Shown here: one piece after another, positions 9,701 through 18,642 of the stretch | Position numbering within the stretch: the stretch's first letter is position 1 | Layout: every line of letters begins with the position of its first letter | Source: Hofstenia miamia | Taxonomy: Eukaryota; Xenacoelomorpha; Acoela; Hofsteniidae | Reading direction: 5' to 3' | Length of the DNA stretch: 46,556 bases | Assembly: GCA_900660155.1 (NCBI GenBank) | Contig: CABFPE010000031.1 | Span: 1,006,111 to 1,052,666 of the forward strand | Translations under genes and position numbers: made by a program | Notes under the pieces: generated by a model | What the model saw: the letters and a program-made list of their open reading frames with translations, nothing else | Told to the model about the DNA's origin: nothing | The model's database searches: none

Positions 9701-12356
9701 GAAATTCAATTAAAAGCCTCCTGCTAGGTAGGTTATTGCCTCTCTCAATGTTTCCTTCTGGTTTTTCTACAGGGTAGACACAAAGTTTCTAATCCCTCAA
9801 AAAATCTTAGAAAATTCTAATGAACCAATCAATTAATGTTAAAGTATTTACTTACAGTTGTATAAGATTATAAATTCAACAAAATACAAACTTAGAAATT
9901 TATTCTACAGAGCAATTTGCAGTTGTTCCCCGTTGTTTGACCCGACAGCTATTAATTCGATGAAGGAATGACTCTTTTAGAGAAGTTTTTATCGTTTTAT
10001 TGGACGGGTTCTTTAAGGACACTTTTCTGTAACACTATCCAGACGTTCTCAATTACATTCAAATCTGGTGAATTACCAAGCTAATCTCTCCAAATTGAAT
10101 TTTGGTTTATGAGGTCAATCGTTGCCTTAGCAGTGGGTGCAGTTTCATCATTTAGTTGTAAGATGTTCGCCTATTTTTTAGTGCTTGAAGTAGAAAGGCA
10201 TAATCTGTTCGATTAATCATTGAAAAGAACATGTGCTTTCGAAAGCTTTGATAATCGGGCTTCAGGAGAGCCTTCATTCACCATTCTCCTTGGAAACTAC
10301 AACCAGTCCTTAATATTTTTCTTTGTAGTCATTGGGCGTACATTTAACATGTAAGCTGTTTTCCCCAAAATATCGTAACCTGACATAATCTCGCACTGTT
10401 GGTTTATACACTGAATTATTCGCCTTTTTCTACCCTATATGTGTTGTGCACCCTGCAAGAGTCATATGGTCCTCCGTAGCCCCTTTTGCTACGTCTTTCA
10501 ATTTAGTATTTAATTCATCAAAATAAAAGCTTTGGTTGATAATGGAGATGCATATTATCTCCTGATAGACAAACCTTTCCCAATATCTCGAAAACAAATA
10601 ACCACACATTCAAATCAAATTACAACTTATATTTGCTTGTTCTGTTTCATTAACTAACTTTGACTCGACAAGATGTATAGAAGCTTTGTGAAAATGAAAA
10701 TCTACATGATGTACAAGTCAAACATCCATTTTTCATCACTTTCAGTAAGTCATTGTTGATAGAAGCATTCACAACTTGTACTGAAGTACATTACACCTAT
10801 TGATTGAAGAGAACTTTCTATCTATAGTATACACATATGTATACGTATTTCGTGAAACACTAATATTCGTGCAGATTTACCACAAAAATAACAATTTAGC
10901 ACATATAATAAAACACTGAGCCACATACAGTAGAATTAACTCTCTTCCTCAATATCAGAGAATTCCATTACACTGTCATCTTCTGATATTGCATTTTTTG
11001 ATAAAAATATCTTACTTATGTACAATATATTGTAAAGTAAATATCTTACTTTATGATCTTCAGAAGTGTCCTGAATCATCTAACTTGAATTATTGTTATA
11101 AGTAAAACCAACTTAATTTGTTCGTTTTATCAGTAGACCATTTAAAGTTTTTTCAAACTGCTTGATATGCTTTAAATTATAGTTATATTATATATAATTG
11201 AATACACGGCTGGTTAGTGAATTGACAAAGCGTGTCTTCTGAAAACGGGATTTTATTATGACTTTGTAATTGTAAAACTAAGCTGCTCTGTTAAATCAAT
11301 AATATTACTGAAATTAAATGTTTTTGATATAAACTACATTGATAGGTGTTATGACTGCATAATATGCATCGATAATAGTACACTAGCAGGTTTTCTTGTT
11401 GGTTCAAGCTACTTTAGTTAAATAACATTTAACTACTGGCTAGGGATACTGGCATGGACAAACCAACGGGCCATTTTTATGGGTACGGGCACGGGCCCTC
11501 CCCCAGGTTATGTCAATAGCACGATATCTTTTAAGTTGAATTACTCTAAAACTTTTGTCTATTTCTGGGTTTTTTGAACATTTCCAAGTTTACTAAAATT
11601 GGTTGTGAATGGTAAAATCACTTCGGGGCATTTCCTGACACCTTCTCTAAATTTGTGGGAATCATAAAAGAGATATCAATACATGATACCGCCTCTGCAT
11701 CGTTAAGACCAAGTGTCATTTAGATCTCAGCTTTCATCCCTTTTGCATTTCTTCTGTTCATTATTGTATTATTGCGCCTAAAACACTTGAAAAGATGAAC
11801 AAATTTTCATTGAAAATTACGATTTTTAAAAAAATTGAATTCTCTTCATTCCAAATGTTCAGCTATTTATACGTTTGGAAGCCCATGAGATCAACAACGA
11901 ACTTTAATTCTTACTATAATAGGCCTCTCAATCCATTAAGGGTTGCTTTGTGCAAGAGGTGTTCAAAAATCCCCAGGCCGTTTAAGGTTATAAAGGTACT
12001 GAACTATATTTTCTGAAAATGGTAAAATAGAATTATTTGACCTCAGCAGTTGACCCATCCGATTTATTTTTTATGCAATTTTATGCAAAAATTAACAATG
12101 TCATTTTAATATTTTCTGTGGAATGACGCTTGTTGTGGTATTAAACCACTTGCTGCATTTCATTTTGGTTTCTATGTAGTGTTGTGTTGTATTTAGTTTT
12201 GCTACAAATAATGCGAATTTTTTTCGTAATCTTGATCAACAATAATAATTTTATATTTAGTTGCTCAACCCCAACATGGACCTCAGAACAGTCAAACATT
12301 TGATTTGGAAAAGTAACAATGATCTCATTCTCCATTTTAAACAGATAAAGAAGTAG
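981..12356 (+). CDS. WDR48: WDR48/UAF1 orthologue, C-terminal part, seven exons (5' part off the window)
   Basis: WDR48 (UAF1) binds and activates the deubiquitinases USP1, USP12 and USP46. Its N-terminal WD40 propeller is followed by C-terminal SUMO-like domains. Exons 981-1071, 1423-1517, 2208-2312, 2726-2830, 6567-6646, 7903-8140 and 12261-12356 total 810 nt, exactly 270 codons including the stop. They encode the region after the propeller. Segments matching the family include [43 protein letters not shown] and the C-terminal [16 protein letters not shown]. All junction phases agree. One unusual point is a Ser/Asn/Gly-rich insertion in exon 7903-8140. The other is an apparent GC-AG intron after 1071. 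Propeller exons are not in the window. Introns 5 and 7 (2831-6566 and 8141-12260) carry transposon debris. Confidence 0.93.
1423..1517 (+). CDS. WDR48: WDR48 exon B
   Basis: Acceptor AG is at 1421-1422 and donor GT at 1518-1519. The exon enters in phase 1, where G|TG gives V, and encodes [15 protein letters not shown] and then an acidic end, QEQEDE. This matches the LNLGGLLLQALLEYWP region of vertebrate WDR48. Confidence 0.88.
2208..2312 (+). CDS. WDR48: WDR48 exon C
   Basis: This exon is 35 codons, phase 0 at both ends. A variable Ser/Lys-rich start is followed by [18 protein letters not shown], matching the NGYFQVPPHTPVIFGE segment. It follows AG at 2206-2207. The donor is GTGATT at 2313. 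An acceptor at 2201-2202 would put the conserved block out of frame. Confidence 0.88.
2726..2830 (+). CDS. WDR48: WDR48 exon D
   Basis: This exon is 35 codons, phase 0. [14 protein letters not shown] and then [18 protein letters not shown] match the AGGRTLFRLL...LLNETVPQWVIDI segment of the family. The acceptor is TTTAG at 2721-2725. The donor is GTAGAG at 2831; reading on would reach TGA at 2840-2842. Confidence 0.9.
3085..3213 (-). pseudogene. mariner-like transposase fragment
   Basis: On the minus strand a short frame reads [19 protein letters not shown] and then [14 protein letters not shown]. This resembles the WVP-x-x-L-x-x-EQ...FL segment just before the first catalytic Asp of mariner transposases. 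No catalytic motif or TIR is visible. It lies in WDR48 intron 2831-6566. Confidence 0.4.
3680..3722 (+). repeat. (AAT)n microsatellite
   Basis: About 14 uninterrupted AAT units lie in WDR48 intron 2831-6566. Confidence 0.95.
3889..4541. mobile_element. candidate non-autonomous DNA element, copy A
   Basis: The left end GTATACTGCCGGTAAGTAAA (about 3890) is the inverted counterpart, with three differences, of TTTACTTTACGGCAGTGTAC ending near 4540. A second copy of the right-end motif lies internally near 3920-3937 and a degenerate one near 3995. No transposase is encoded. The interior is shared with copy B at about 5050-5830. The target duplication is not clear. Confidence 0.5.
5050..5830. repeat. 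copy B of the 4.1-4.5 kb repeat, split by a hAT MITE
   Basis: Segments of copy A at about 4090-4450 recur in the same order here with many substitutions. Examples are CTTCTTAATATCGAAAT, TTAGTATATATCACATT and TTGGGTTTTATTT. The copy is interrupted between 5183 and 5527 by the element annotated separately. Its outer ends could not be defined. Confidence 0.6.
5184..5526. mobile_element. hAT-type MITE with TSD
   Basis: The termini are TAGAGATGTGCGCC at 5184 and GCGCACTTCTCTA ending at 5526. They are inverted repeats of a form seen in hAT elements. The flanks are CTTAATAA (5176-5183) and TTTAATAA (5527-5534), an 8-bp target duplication with one mismatch, the length expected for hAT. The 343-bp interior is non-coding, richer in GC than its surroundings, and carries repeated CGGTATACCGC-like motifs. 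It is inserted into copy B of the older repeat. Confidence 0.75.
6567..6646 (+). CDS. WDR48: WDR48 exon E
   Basis: A short 80-nt exon between TTTTAG (ending 6566) and GTAAGA (6647). It is recognisable only in one frame: [17 protein letters not shown] and then KHNFK, matching NMPKFNKIPFYLQPH. It leaves two bases (CG) that make Arg with the first base of the next exon. Confidence 0.85.
6647..7902 (+). other. WDR48 intron, no recognised content
   Basis: AT-rich sequence with short chance frames on both strands (for example 7127-7324 minus and 7649-7840 plus). None has recognisable domains or shared phase with the exons. Confidence 0.6.
7903..8140 (+). CDS. WDR48: WDR48 exon F
   Basis: The exon begins after TTTTAAG (AG at 7901-7902). 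It encodes [19 protein letters not shown] and IQIINAP, then a low-complexity Ser/Asn/Gly linker and [16 protein letters not shown]. This matches the vertebrate DRLSANDMLQVRKVMEHVY region followed by KIELLCQD. The donor is GTACGT at 8141. The linker appears longer than the vertebrate one. The open frame extends 5' to 7862, but the phase from exon E fixes the start at 7903. Confidence 0.92.
8141..12260 (+). other. WDR48 intron, 4.1 kb
   Basis: The only recognisable content is the dead Tc1-like transposase at about 9930-10440. A short GC-richer patch at about 11440-11520 contains ACGGGCACGGGCCC and could be a transposon end. The rest is AT-rich with no supported coding frames. Confidence 0.6.
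9930..10440 (-). pseudogene. degenerate Tc1/mariner-family transposase
   Basis: On the minus strand, with stops and frameshifts, the order is: a segment resembling the middle of a Tc1 transposase, then [15 protein letters not shown] (the block after the second catalytic Asp), then [13 protein letters not shown] at about 10036-10080. The last is the classic Tc1 signature around the third catalytic residue. A frame-shifted tail near 9940-9980 reads [14 protein letters not shown], resembling Tc1 C-termini. The element cannot encode a working protein. Terminal inverted repeats were not found. An end-like sequence lies near 9770-9800. Confidence 0.7.
12261..12356 (+). CDS. WDR48: WDR48 terminal exon
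   Basis: The acceptor is ATATTTAG (ending 12260). The exon encodes [18 protein letters not shown] and then [12 protein letters not shown] followed by TAG. This closely matches the vertebrate end [20 protein letters not shown]. It lies 4.1 kb beyond the previous exon, after an intron containing a dead Tc1-like element. A possible AATAAA poly(A) signal lies at 12761-12766. Confidence 0.93.
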   Translation: MLNPNMDLRTVKHLIWKSNNDLILHFKQIKK

Positions 12357-13519
12357 ATAAATTTTTTAAAATTGTAGTTTTAGTTTTGAATAGATATTTA
12401 TTTTTTTCAAATGTAATCTAGCTATAATATGAACATAATTTATGTATTGTATTAAGGCCAAGCAAGTACAAATGTCTCTACTAGCATTCATTCATCTATA
12501 AAAATGTCAGCTTAACAATATTGCAACTTACTAGACATTGGTCAGATTTTGATATTCTTTGAAATTTTGATATGATATTTGAAATATAAAAAATGCCCTT
12601 TTCGCTATCACGAAAGTGTTTTCTATTAATAAGTTTCATCTGAATACGTACCAGTTTTTCTGCATAGACTGGACATGACTAATTAGACATTGTAAAATGT
12701 TTTTCAAATTGATTCATTTTCTGTTAGGGACAGCACATGTATATTTATTCATAAGTTCAAAATAAAGAATCTGGAATACCTAGTAAAACATCCTAGTAAA
12801 AAATGTAAAAAAAATTCCCTAAGAAGCACATCAATCACTTTTTTTAGATTTAGACCCCTTTCAATAGATAATTGAGAAAAGCAAATTATTAAAATGAAAA
12901 CATTTAAGTCAGAAATAGATCATCAGATTACGTTAGCAATTAACTATAGTACAAAGGATTAGGTCATTGGTTCAACAGTTTCTAAGGCGGTTCTGACCAG
13001 GGCTTTCAAATCAAATTCAAATTTTCAAAATTTCAAATCAATTTTTGTAAAATTTTAAACTTCAAATTTCAAAACAAACTTTAAAGGCTAAAGAGCCAAT
13101 TTTTGCAAAATTTGCAAATCAACATTATTAAGTTTCCCCGATATAATTTCAAGGTACATTTTTAAATATATCATAGATCTAGAATTAATCTTAATATTGA
13201 AAATTTATTCATTTAAGTAATATTCTGGGACTAATCAATTTAGCATGTTTGATAATTAAGCTAATAATGGACACATTTTGCAAGCTTTGTGACTATCATT
13301 TTGTTTCTGTGATTTGCGTGAAATAATTAAATAAGCAATATCAACGTAATTAAAAGTCATATGGGCATTTAATACATATTTGCTCTCTATGCAATAAGTA
13401 CAATAATCCTATTTTCTTTCTACATAAACAATGTACCTGGCACAACCAATTTATGTTCTACTATATATACTTCATATTTCTTGTACAATATTTTGCTGCA
13501 CTAAAACTAAGAATAAACC
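12357..13519. other. WDR48 3' flank, no gene seen
   Basis: AT-rich sequence containing the likely WDR48 3' UTR and AATAAA at 12761-12766. At about 13000-13130 a run of imperfect CAAATTTCAAA-like units forms a simple repeat. No coding signal was found. Confidence 0.6.
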
Positions 13520-13930
13520 CATCTAAAACTCAATTTTGCTTAATTAGACCTAAATTTAACAATAGTTACATAAGTCCAATTTAATTGAAATTTAATGACG
13601 CATACATAGAACAAGTTTTCTTTTAAATATTTAGGTATCGTTTTTTATTCTCAACTTAATTTTACAAAACAAATAACTAGTGTTATTAAGAAAATGGCTA
13701 TTTCAATTAAAGCTCTTAGCAATGTATCACAACAGCTTCAAACCACAGCAAAAAATTCAATTAATTCACACCTTAATACTAAGTCACTTTAATTATAGAA
13801 ACATACTGTATACTGACATCAATTAACTACTTTTGAATCAATCCAATGTGCGAATAAAATGGGCTAAAAATTGCAATCATTTATATTTTTTTTCGAATTT
13901 GACATTAATATATTTACGAAATCAACGTTA
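13520..13930 (+). pseudogene. LINE reverse transcriptase C-terminal fragment
   Basis: The plus strand reads KTQFCLIRPKFNN, then after a frameshift KYLGIVFYSQLNF followed by KKMAISIKALSNVS. Further on it reads ILYTDIN and RIKWAKN. These blocks occur in the same order in the intact RT at 17330-18610 (KTEFCILPPNKNN, KYLGVTIDSKLKF, RKLAIGIKSM, ILFTDLN, LRWALN), so this is a diverged fragment of a related LINE. Several stops and frameshifts are present. Confidence 0.75.
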
Positions 13931-14079
13931 CAAATATAATCTAAGTTGCAAATTATCAATCTTGGTTACAAATAAACTACAATAATTAAAACTTGATTAC
14001 CAATCAACATTACTCATAATCAATTTAAGGTAAGTATATTTAAATTTAGACATATTGAAGTAAACTTCCTAAAATACAG

Positions 14080-14775
14080 ATCTTCAGCATAAAAAAACAA
14101 CAGGTTTATTGAACGTTCGGTAGAAGAAGACTTCGTCCAACTGTTTTGCTGAGCCAACGGCTAACGACACAAGCACTATTTGCCATTTGAATTGCAACAC
14201 TGATTCTTTGCATAAGGAATTCCTGAGAATAAGCCTGATTGGTGCATGTACGGATACGAGCTGCAAGTGTTTTGAGAAATTCAAAAGATTCAGATCCACA
14301 ATTGCCTTGAACTTCAAAGGCTATATGTTGAAAGTCGTAGCCAGCATCAATTAGTTGTCGTTATTTATTTCTTTGTTCGCTCAGCATTTTCTGCAGCCTT
14401 TAGGGGGAGCATAATTGTTGACTCTACTTGGGGCCAGAGCATCGACTGCAGTTACATCCCAAAGAAGAACTCGATTTCGCTTCCACGGAACCAATGTCAT
14501 TCCGTTGGGACGTTTGCCGTCTAAACGTGACAAACCAGGTGGTTCTAATGTCATTAAGCGTGTTGTGGCGAGAAAAGCGACCTGCACTCTTTTTGCAAGA
14601 AAGCCCCTGCCTCCCATCAGAATCAACCAATGAGCCACAAATACAACTGCGAGGCTCACAAGCTTTACAACCAAGTCTCTGTGCAATAGCAACCCTGAGA
14701 CCTATGTTAGTCATTTTAAGACCTAGATTCAAAGAAGGATATTCATTTAACCGTGCACATGCTATTTTTCCTTGA
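14080..14775 (-). pseudogene. LINE-associated protein C-terminal fragment (second LINE type), frameshifted
   Basis: Three minus-strand frames together form one domain. At 14732-14550 the reading includes [19 protein letters not shown] and then [19 protein letters not shown] followed by LSC, a Cys-rich block. After a frameshift, at 14600-14385, comes [20 protein letters not shown] and [14 protein letters not shown]. After another break, at about 14330-14090, comes FEFLKTLAARI, QEFLMQRISVAIQMANSA. This order is what I know from the C-terminus of RT-bearing proteins in many marine invertebrate genomes, often annotated only as uncharacterised. The copy is dead and inverted relative to the neighbouring LINEs. 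Confidence 0.65.
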
Positions 14776-14860
14776 TAAGCTGAAGGCGATTGTTATCTTG
14801 CGCATCAAAAGTCACTGAGACGACGAAACTGCAGCATAAAAAACCTTCATCCAGCTTTTT

Positions 14861-15112
14861 TTATTCAGTGGGTTGCTCGGGAGGGTAAGAAACCGAACTT
14901 TGACTATTCCAAATACTAAAAACTGCCTCACCTGGACTAGTCATTAGAAGGGATTTTAGTTTGTCTTCACATATCGAATTTTTTGGTTCTTGATCTTCAC
15001 TTGAACCAAACAAAATAGAAATGCCATGGTTAGCTTTAGAGTGTTCCTCATTCTGGCTTTGAATGCTTTCTATCAAATTATCATAATGAACAACATCTGC
15101 AACAAGAAACAT
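14861..15112 (-). pseudogene. possible upstream part of the same inverted LINE
   Basis: An 83-codon frame, acidic and Ser-rich, sits directly upstream (on the minus strand) of the Cys-rich block. In related proteins a similar stretch precedes that block, but no diagnostic motif is present here. It may be a chance frame. Confidence 0.3.
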
Positions 15113-15504
15113 ACCAGGCTGTTAAAGGCAAGCTTTGAGGAAAGAAATGCTGCGAGTGCTATGAGAGCAGTGCAAGGCAAACCTATACCACTTATATAGC
15201 AGAAATCAAGATATTAACAAAAACTTTCTAAATCAACAATGCATTATTTATAAAAAGTTCTGAACTACTTTCTTTAAGATTTTAATAATATTGTTTCATA
15301 CCACAAATCCAACTTTCTATTCTCAAATATTGCTTACACATAATCATAGAACCCTAAAAATTAAGCCTCTTCCATATAACAAGAAAATAATCTCTTAAAA
15401 GTGCTCACCGCATATCTAATTTTTTTAAATTAATCAATGGTGGGAAAGTAAGTCGAATTTTTTGATTGTGTATATTTTAAACATAATATAAAATTCTACA
15501 CGAT

Positions 15505-16488
15505 ATGACTATGAATAATGAAATTGTTAACAAATTTAATGAATTAAGGAACTTGGTAAATTGTTCAAGAGGCAAGACTATAGATGATGCACTTTTATTG
15601 AGCCACGAATCTATTTTGTCTGAACTTAAAAGTTTATTGATATTGGGAAATACTGTCAGTCATAATGAAAAAAGTTACTCCAATATTTTAAAAAGAAATA
15701 AATTAAACCAAACAAGCAGCTATTATATTAAATGTACAAGCAAAAATTTAGCGAATAAAGAACCTATAACAAGTACTGATATTTCAAATGTTACTCAAGA
15801 TATTCTTAAAGAAATTCAAGATGCTAAGGATTTTCCTAAAATTAGAAAGATATTCCCAAATAAGAATAATGAACTTGTTTTTGCTTGTCAATCTAAAGCT
15901 GATGTTGAGGTTATTAAAAATAATATCGGGAAAAATAAGTCTTATAATTTTGTAGAATACAAAAAGATTGCACCTAAGCTAAAAATTCTAAATGTACCGA
16001 GTTATTTTTTAGAAAACTTAAGTGCACCTGAAATCAAAGAAAAAATATTAGTTGAAAACCCAAAGTTGCAAGATTTGTGTGGTTTAAATGATTCAATGTT
16101 TGAAATATTATTTACTAAGATTAACGGATATAGCAAAACCTCAATTATTTTCATTAAAGTATCCCCAAAAGTACGGAAATTCTTGCTTGACAACAGCATA
16201 CATATTGGTCTTCAGATGTGCAAGGTCAGTGAACATTTTTATGCACGTATGTGTTCTAATTGTGGAATGTATGGACACTCAAGAAATAAGTGTTTAAGAA
16301 AATCACATGTGTGTATGTTCTGTGCAGAAAATTACATATATACAAATTGTCCAAATAAGAACAATCCTTGTTTATATAAATGTGTAATTTGCAGCACTTC
16401 ATACCCTGAGAAATGTAATCATTCAACTTTTTCGAAAGATTGTTCAATTTATTTGTCTAATATTAAAGTAATAATGCAGAGAAACTGA
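15505..16488 (+). CDS. LINE ORF1, gag-like protein with zinc knuckles
   Basis: An intact 327-codon frame. From about residue 250 it has CSNCGMYGHSRNKC, a canonical C-x2-C-x4-H-x4-C knuckle. A second, CMFCAENYIYTNC, has Tyr where His is expected. A third Cys/His cluster ends in HSTFSKDCSIY, a signature of Jockey/CR1-type ORF1 proteins. Such proteins bind LINE RNA in ribonucleoprotein particles. The N-terminal half is Lys/Asn-rich without an obvious domain. The LINE endonuclease follows on the same strand. The start codon chosen is the first ATG; another Met lies two codons later. Confidence 0.85.
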   Translation: MTMNNEIVNKFNELRNLVNCSRGKTIDDALLLSHESILSELKSLLILGNTVSHNEKSYSNILKRNKLNQTSSYYIKCTSKNLANKEPITSTDISNVTQDILKEIQDAKDFPKIRKIFPNKNNELVFACQSKADVEVIKNNIGKNKSYNFVEYKKIAPKLKILNVPSYFLENLSAPEIKEKILVENPKLQDLCGLNDSMFEILFTKINGYSKTSIIFIKVSPKVRKFLLDNSIHIGLQMCKVSEHFYARMCSNCGMYGHSRNKCLRKSHVCMFCAENYIYTNCPNKNNPCLYKCVICSTSYPEKCNHSTFSKDCSIYLSNIKVIMQRN

Positions 16489-16627
16489 TGATTGACTAAC
16501 ACAATTAGGATACGTAAATTTTCATGATTCTTACCTAATTATGTCTAATTTGAACAATTATGGAACTCCATTCATACCAAGTGAGGCATATCAAAGTAAA
16601 AACTAGAAGTTCCAAGGATTTTAGTAC

Positions 16628-17160
16628 TTAATTGTAGAACTCTAAGAAACAAAAAATTTAAATTCGTTATTAACTGATATTCTCACATATGAAATAGATG
16701 TCTGTATAGTTAGTAAAATTTGGTTTGACTGTGAAATATCTGGCTGGATATTTTTTGTTTTAGAAAAGATCGGAAAATTTCGAATAAAAGGCACAGAAGT
16801 GGTGGTGTATGTATTCATGTTAAAAGCAATATTGAAAGTAATCTCGTAATATTTACTGAAGCGATTAATATAGAATTATTGTGGATCAAAATACTGTTTA
16901 ATAAGAAGTTAATGTACATTGCCGGATTGTATAATCCACCAAATTTACTGTTGCTAAGAAAAATGAAGTTCGAGATTGTATCTCTGATTGCATAGAAAAT
17001 TTAATTTTAAGTAACCAGGTATTATTTTTTATTATTGGTGGTGACTTTAATGATCTCAATGTTGATGAGCTGTCAAGTTCTATATGTATGACAAAACTCA
17101 ATCATAAAAATACAAGAAAATTAAGAAACCTAGATAACGCTATAGCCTCTCATCCTAATT
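16628..17160 (+). pseudogene. LINE endonuclease (APE-type), 5' part, broken
   Basis: Shifting plus-strand frames give LNCRTLRNKKFKFVI, IWFDCEISGW, RSGGVCIHVKSNIESN, ELLWIKILF, IAGLYNPPN and IIGGDFNDLN. This is the order of motifs in the EEP endonuclease of Jockey/I/CR1-like LINEs, with D-x-N conserved in GDFND. The domain stops abruptly near 17160. Its final S-x-D-H motif reappears 1.5 kb further on at 18643-18654 (STDH), across an inserted minus-strand LINE. Confidence 0.75.
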
Positions 17161-17161
17161 T

Positions 17162-18612
17162 ATAAGATAAGATAAGATAAGAGAATCTTTATTCAAATAA
17201 ATGTTAACAATTAAATAACTGATAATTTATTTGAATAGCGTCATTAAATTCACAAAAACACATATATACAATTCACATAAATTACAAAAGAAATCTTGCA
17301 GGCTATGGATAAATTCCTATAGTACTATTTTAATAACGAGTTATAGTATAGTCATTGTTATAAAATTTGTATCCTAGCCATGATTTTCCAGAAATATATT
17401 TTTGCTTAAGGAAGATTTTTAAATGCTTTTTAAAAGGTTTCAATTTTTCAATATTTTTAATTTCTTTAGGTAGCGAATTCCAGGTTCGAATGGCGACATT
17501 AATGAAGGATTTCTTTAAAACGTTCTTCTTATACTTAACGCATGTAAAAAGCTTTGATCTTGAATTCTGTTTATGAATAAATCCCGGTATTTTAATCGTA
17601 TTATAAGGTGGTAGGTTTCTGATTAGTTTGAAGAATGTCAGAAGGGTATTTAACATAACTAGTTGTTTTGGAAAAAGAATTGACCTAGAAATGTACTGTT
17701 TGGTTTGCGATGAGTTTTTCGTTGTGATATTTAATGCCCATCTTAATTGAACATTAAGTTTTTTATAAAGCACTTCGTTTAGATCAGTAAATAAAATGTT
17801 TGCGTAATTAAGGTGACTCATGATGAAAGCATGGAAGAATTGAATTATGGCACAAGGTGGTAATTGCCTAACTACTAGTGTCATACTTTTTATACCTATA
17901 GCTAATTTTCTAACTATCAGATTGATGTGAGAGTTGAATTTTAGCTTTGAATCAATTGTTACTCCTAGGTACTTGAAAGTGTCCACAATAGGAACATTAA
18001 TATTATTTACACATAAAGTCACTGCAGAAACATCGTAATTGTTTTTATTCGGCGGCAAAATACAAAATTCTGTTTTAGCTTCATTAATATTCAACTTGTG
18101 CATGCAAAAGTATTTTGACAATTTGTTACAATTCAATTCTATAGATTCCGCTGCTAGTTGCATTGATGAATTATCGCTGAAAATGCAAGTGTCATCGGCA
18201 TATTGGATTAAATTGCAATTAATTATAGAATGCATGTCATTTACATAAATACTAAAAAGAAGAGGACCTAGAATCGTACCTTGAGGCACCCCATTGCAAA
18301 CCGGTAACCATTCTGAAAAAATATCATTTAATTTAACTCTTTGGAATCTTTGACTGAGGTAACTAGTTATCAATTGTTTACTATTACTAGAAAATCCTAA
18401 GTAAGATAGTTTTTCAATTAGAATGTTATGATTAATCGAATCAAAGGCTTTTGAAAGATCTAAACAAGCTATAGCTACAAATTTATTAGAATCAAGTGAT
18501 GCTCTCCAAGTTTCAGTAGCGTTTAATAGTGCATCAGTTGTTGAGAAATTTTTGCGAAAACCAAATTGCGTGTTTGATAATAAATTATATTTATTTAAAT
18601 GTTCAGTTATTT
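17162..18612 (-). mobile_element. 5'-truncated LINE nested in another LINE
   Basis: This block carries the RT frame 17330-18610. It ends on its 3' side with a roughly 150-nt untranslated tail, an AATAAA signal (complement of 17188-17193) and three to four TTATC units (17163-17181), a microsatellite-like LINE tail. The 5' end is cut inside the RT domain. It separates the endonuclease and the STDH motif of the plus-strand LINE. Target duplications are not resolved; short ATTTA-like matches occur at both edges. Confidence 0.7.
17330..18610 (-). CDS. LINE reverse transcriptase, open C-terminal frame (5'-truncated)
   Basis: The frame is open for 426 codons with no stop or shift. From the N-terminus it reads EHLNKYNLLSNTQFGFR, AIACLDLSKAFDSINHNIL (catalytic Asp), GVPQGTILGPLLF and IQYADDT (the catalytic YADD box), then KYLGVTIDSKLKFNSHI of the thumb. 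It ends in a basic tail, DYTITRY. This is a non-LTR (Jockey/CR1-like) RT. The first in-frame Met (18371-18373) lies inside the palm, so the copy cannot make a full protein. The unbroken frame suggests recent insertion. Confidence 0.88.
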   Translation of the reverse strand: MTEHLNKYNLLSNTQFGFRKNFSTTDALLNATETWRASLDSNKFVAIACLDLSKAFDSINHNILIEKLSYLGFSSNSKQLITSYLSQRFQRVKLNDIFSEWLPVCNGVPQGTILGPLLFSIYVNDMHSIINCNLIQYADDTCIFSDNSSMQLAAESIELNCNKLSKYFCMHKLNINEAKTEFCILPPNKNNYDVSAVTLCVNNINVPIVDTFKYLGVTIDSKLKFNSHINLIVRKLAIGIKSMTLVVRQLPPCAIIQFFHAFIMSHLNYANILFTDLNEVLYKKLNVQLRWALNITTKNSSQTKQYISRSILFPKQLVMLNTLLTFFKLIRNLPPYNTIKIPGFIHKQNSRSKLFTCVKYKKNVLKKSFINVAIRTWNSLPKEIKNIEKLKPFKKHLKIFLKQKYISGKSWLGYKFYNNDYTITRY

Positions 18613-18642
18613 AATATATATATATAAAAATTGTTATACATT

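Noticed and set aside
11795..12016. 73-codon plus-strand frame
   Set aside because: Lies in a WDR48 intron with no domain and no compatible splice phase.
14428..14775. 115-codon plus-strand frame
   Set aside because: It is antisense to the recognisable minus-strand LINE blocks, which explain the sequence.
17480..17495. GGTTCGAA-like sequence resembling a tRNA B box
   Set aside because: It lies inside the LINE RT coding frame and has no A box or cloverleaf around it.
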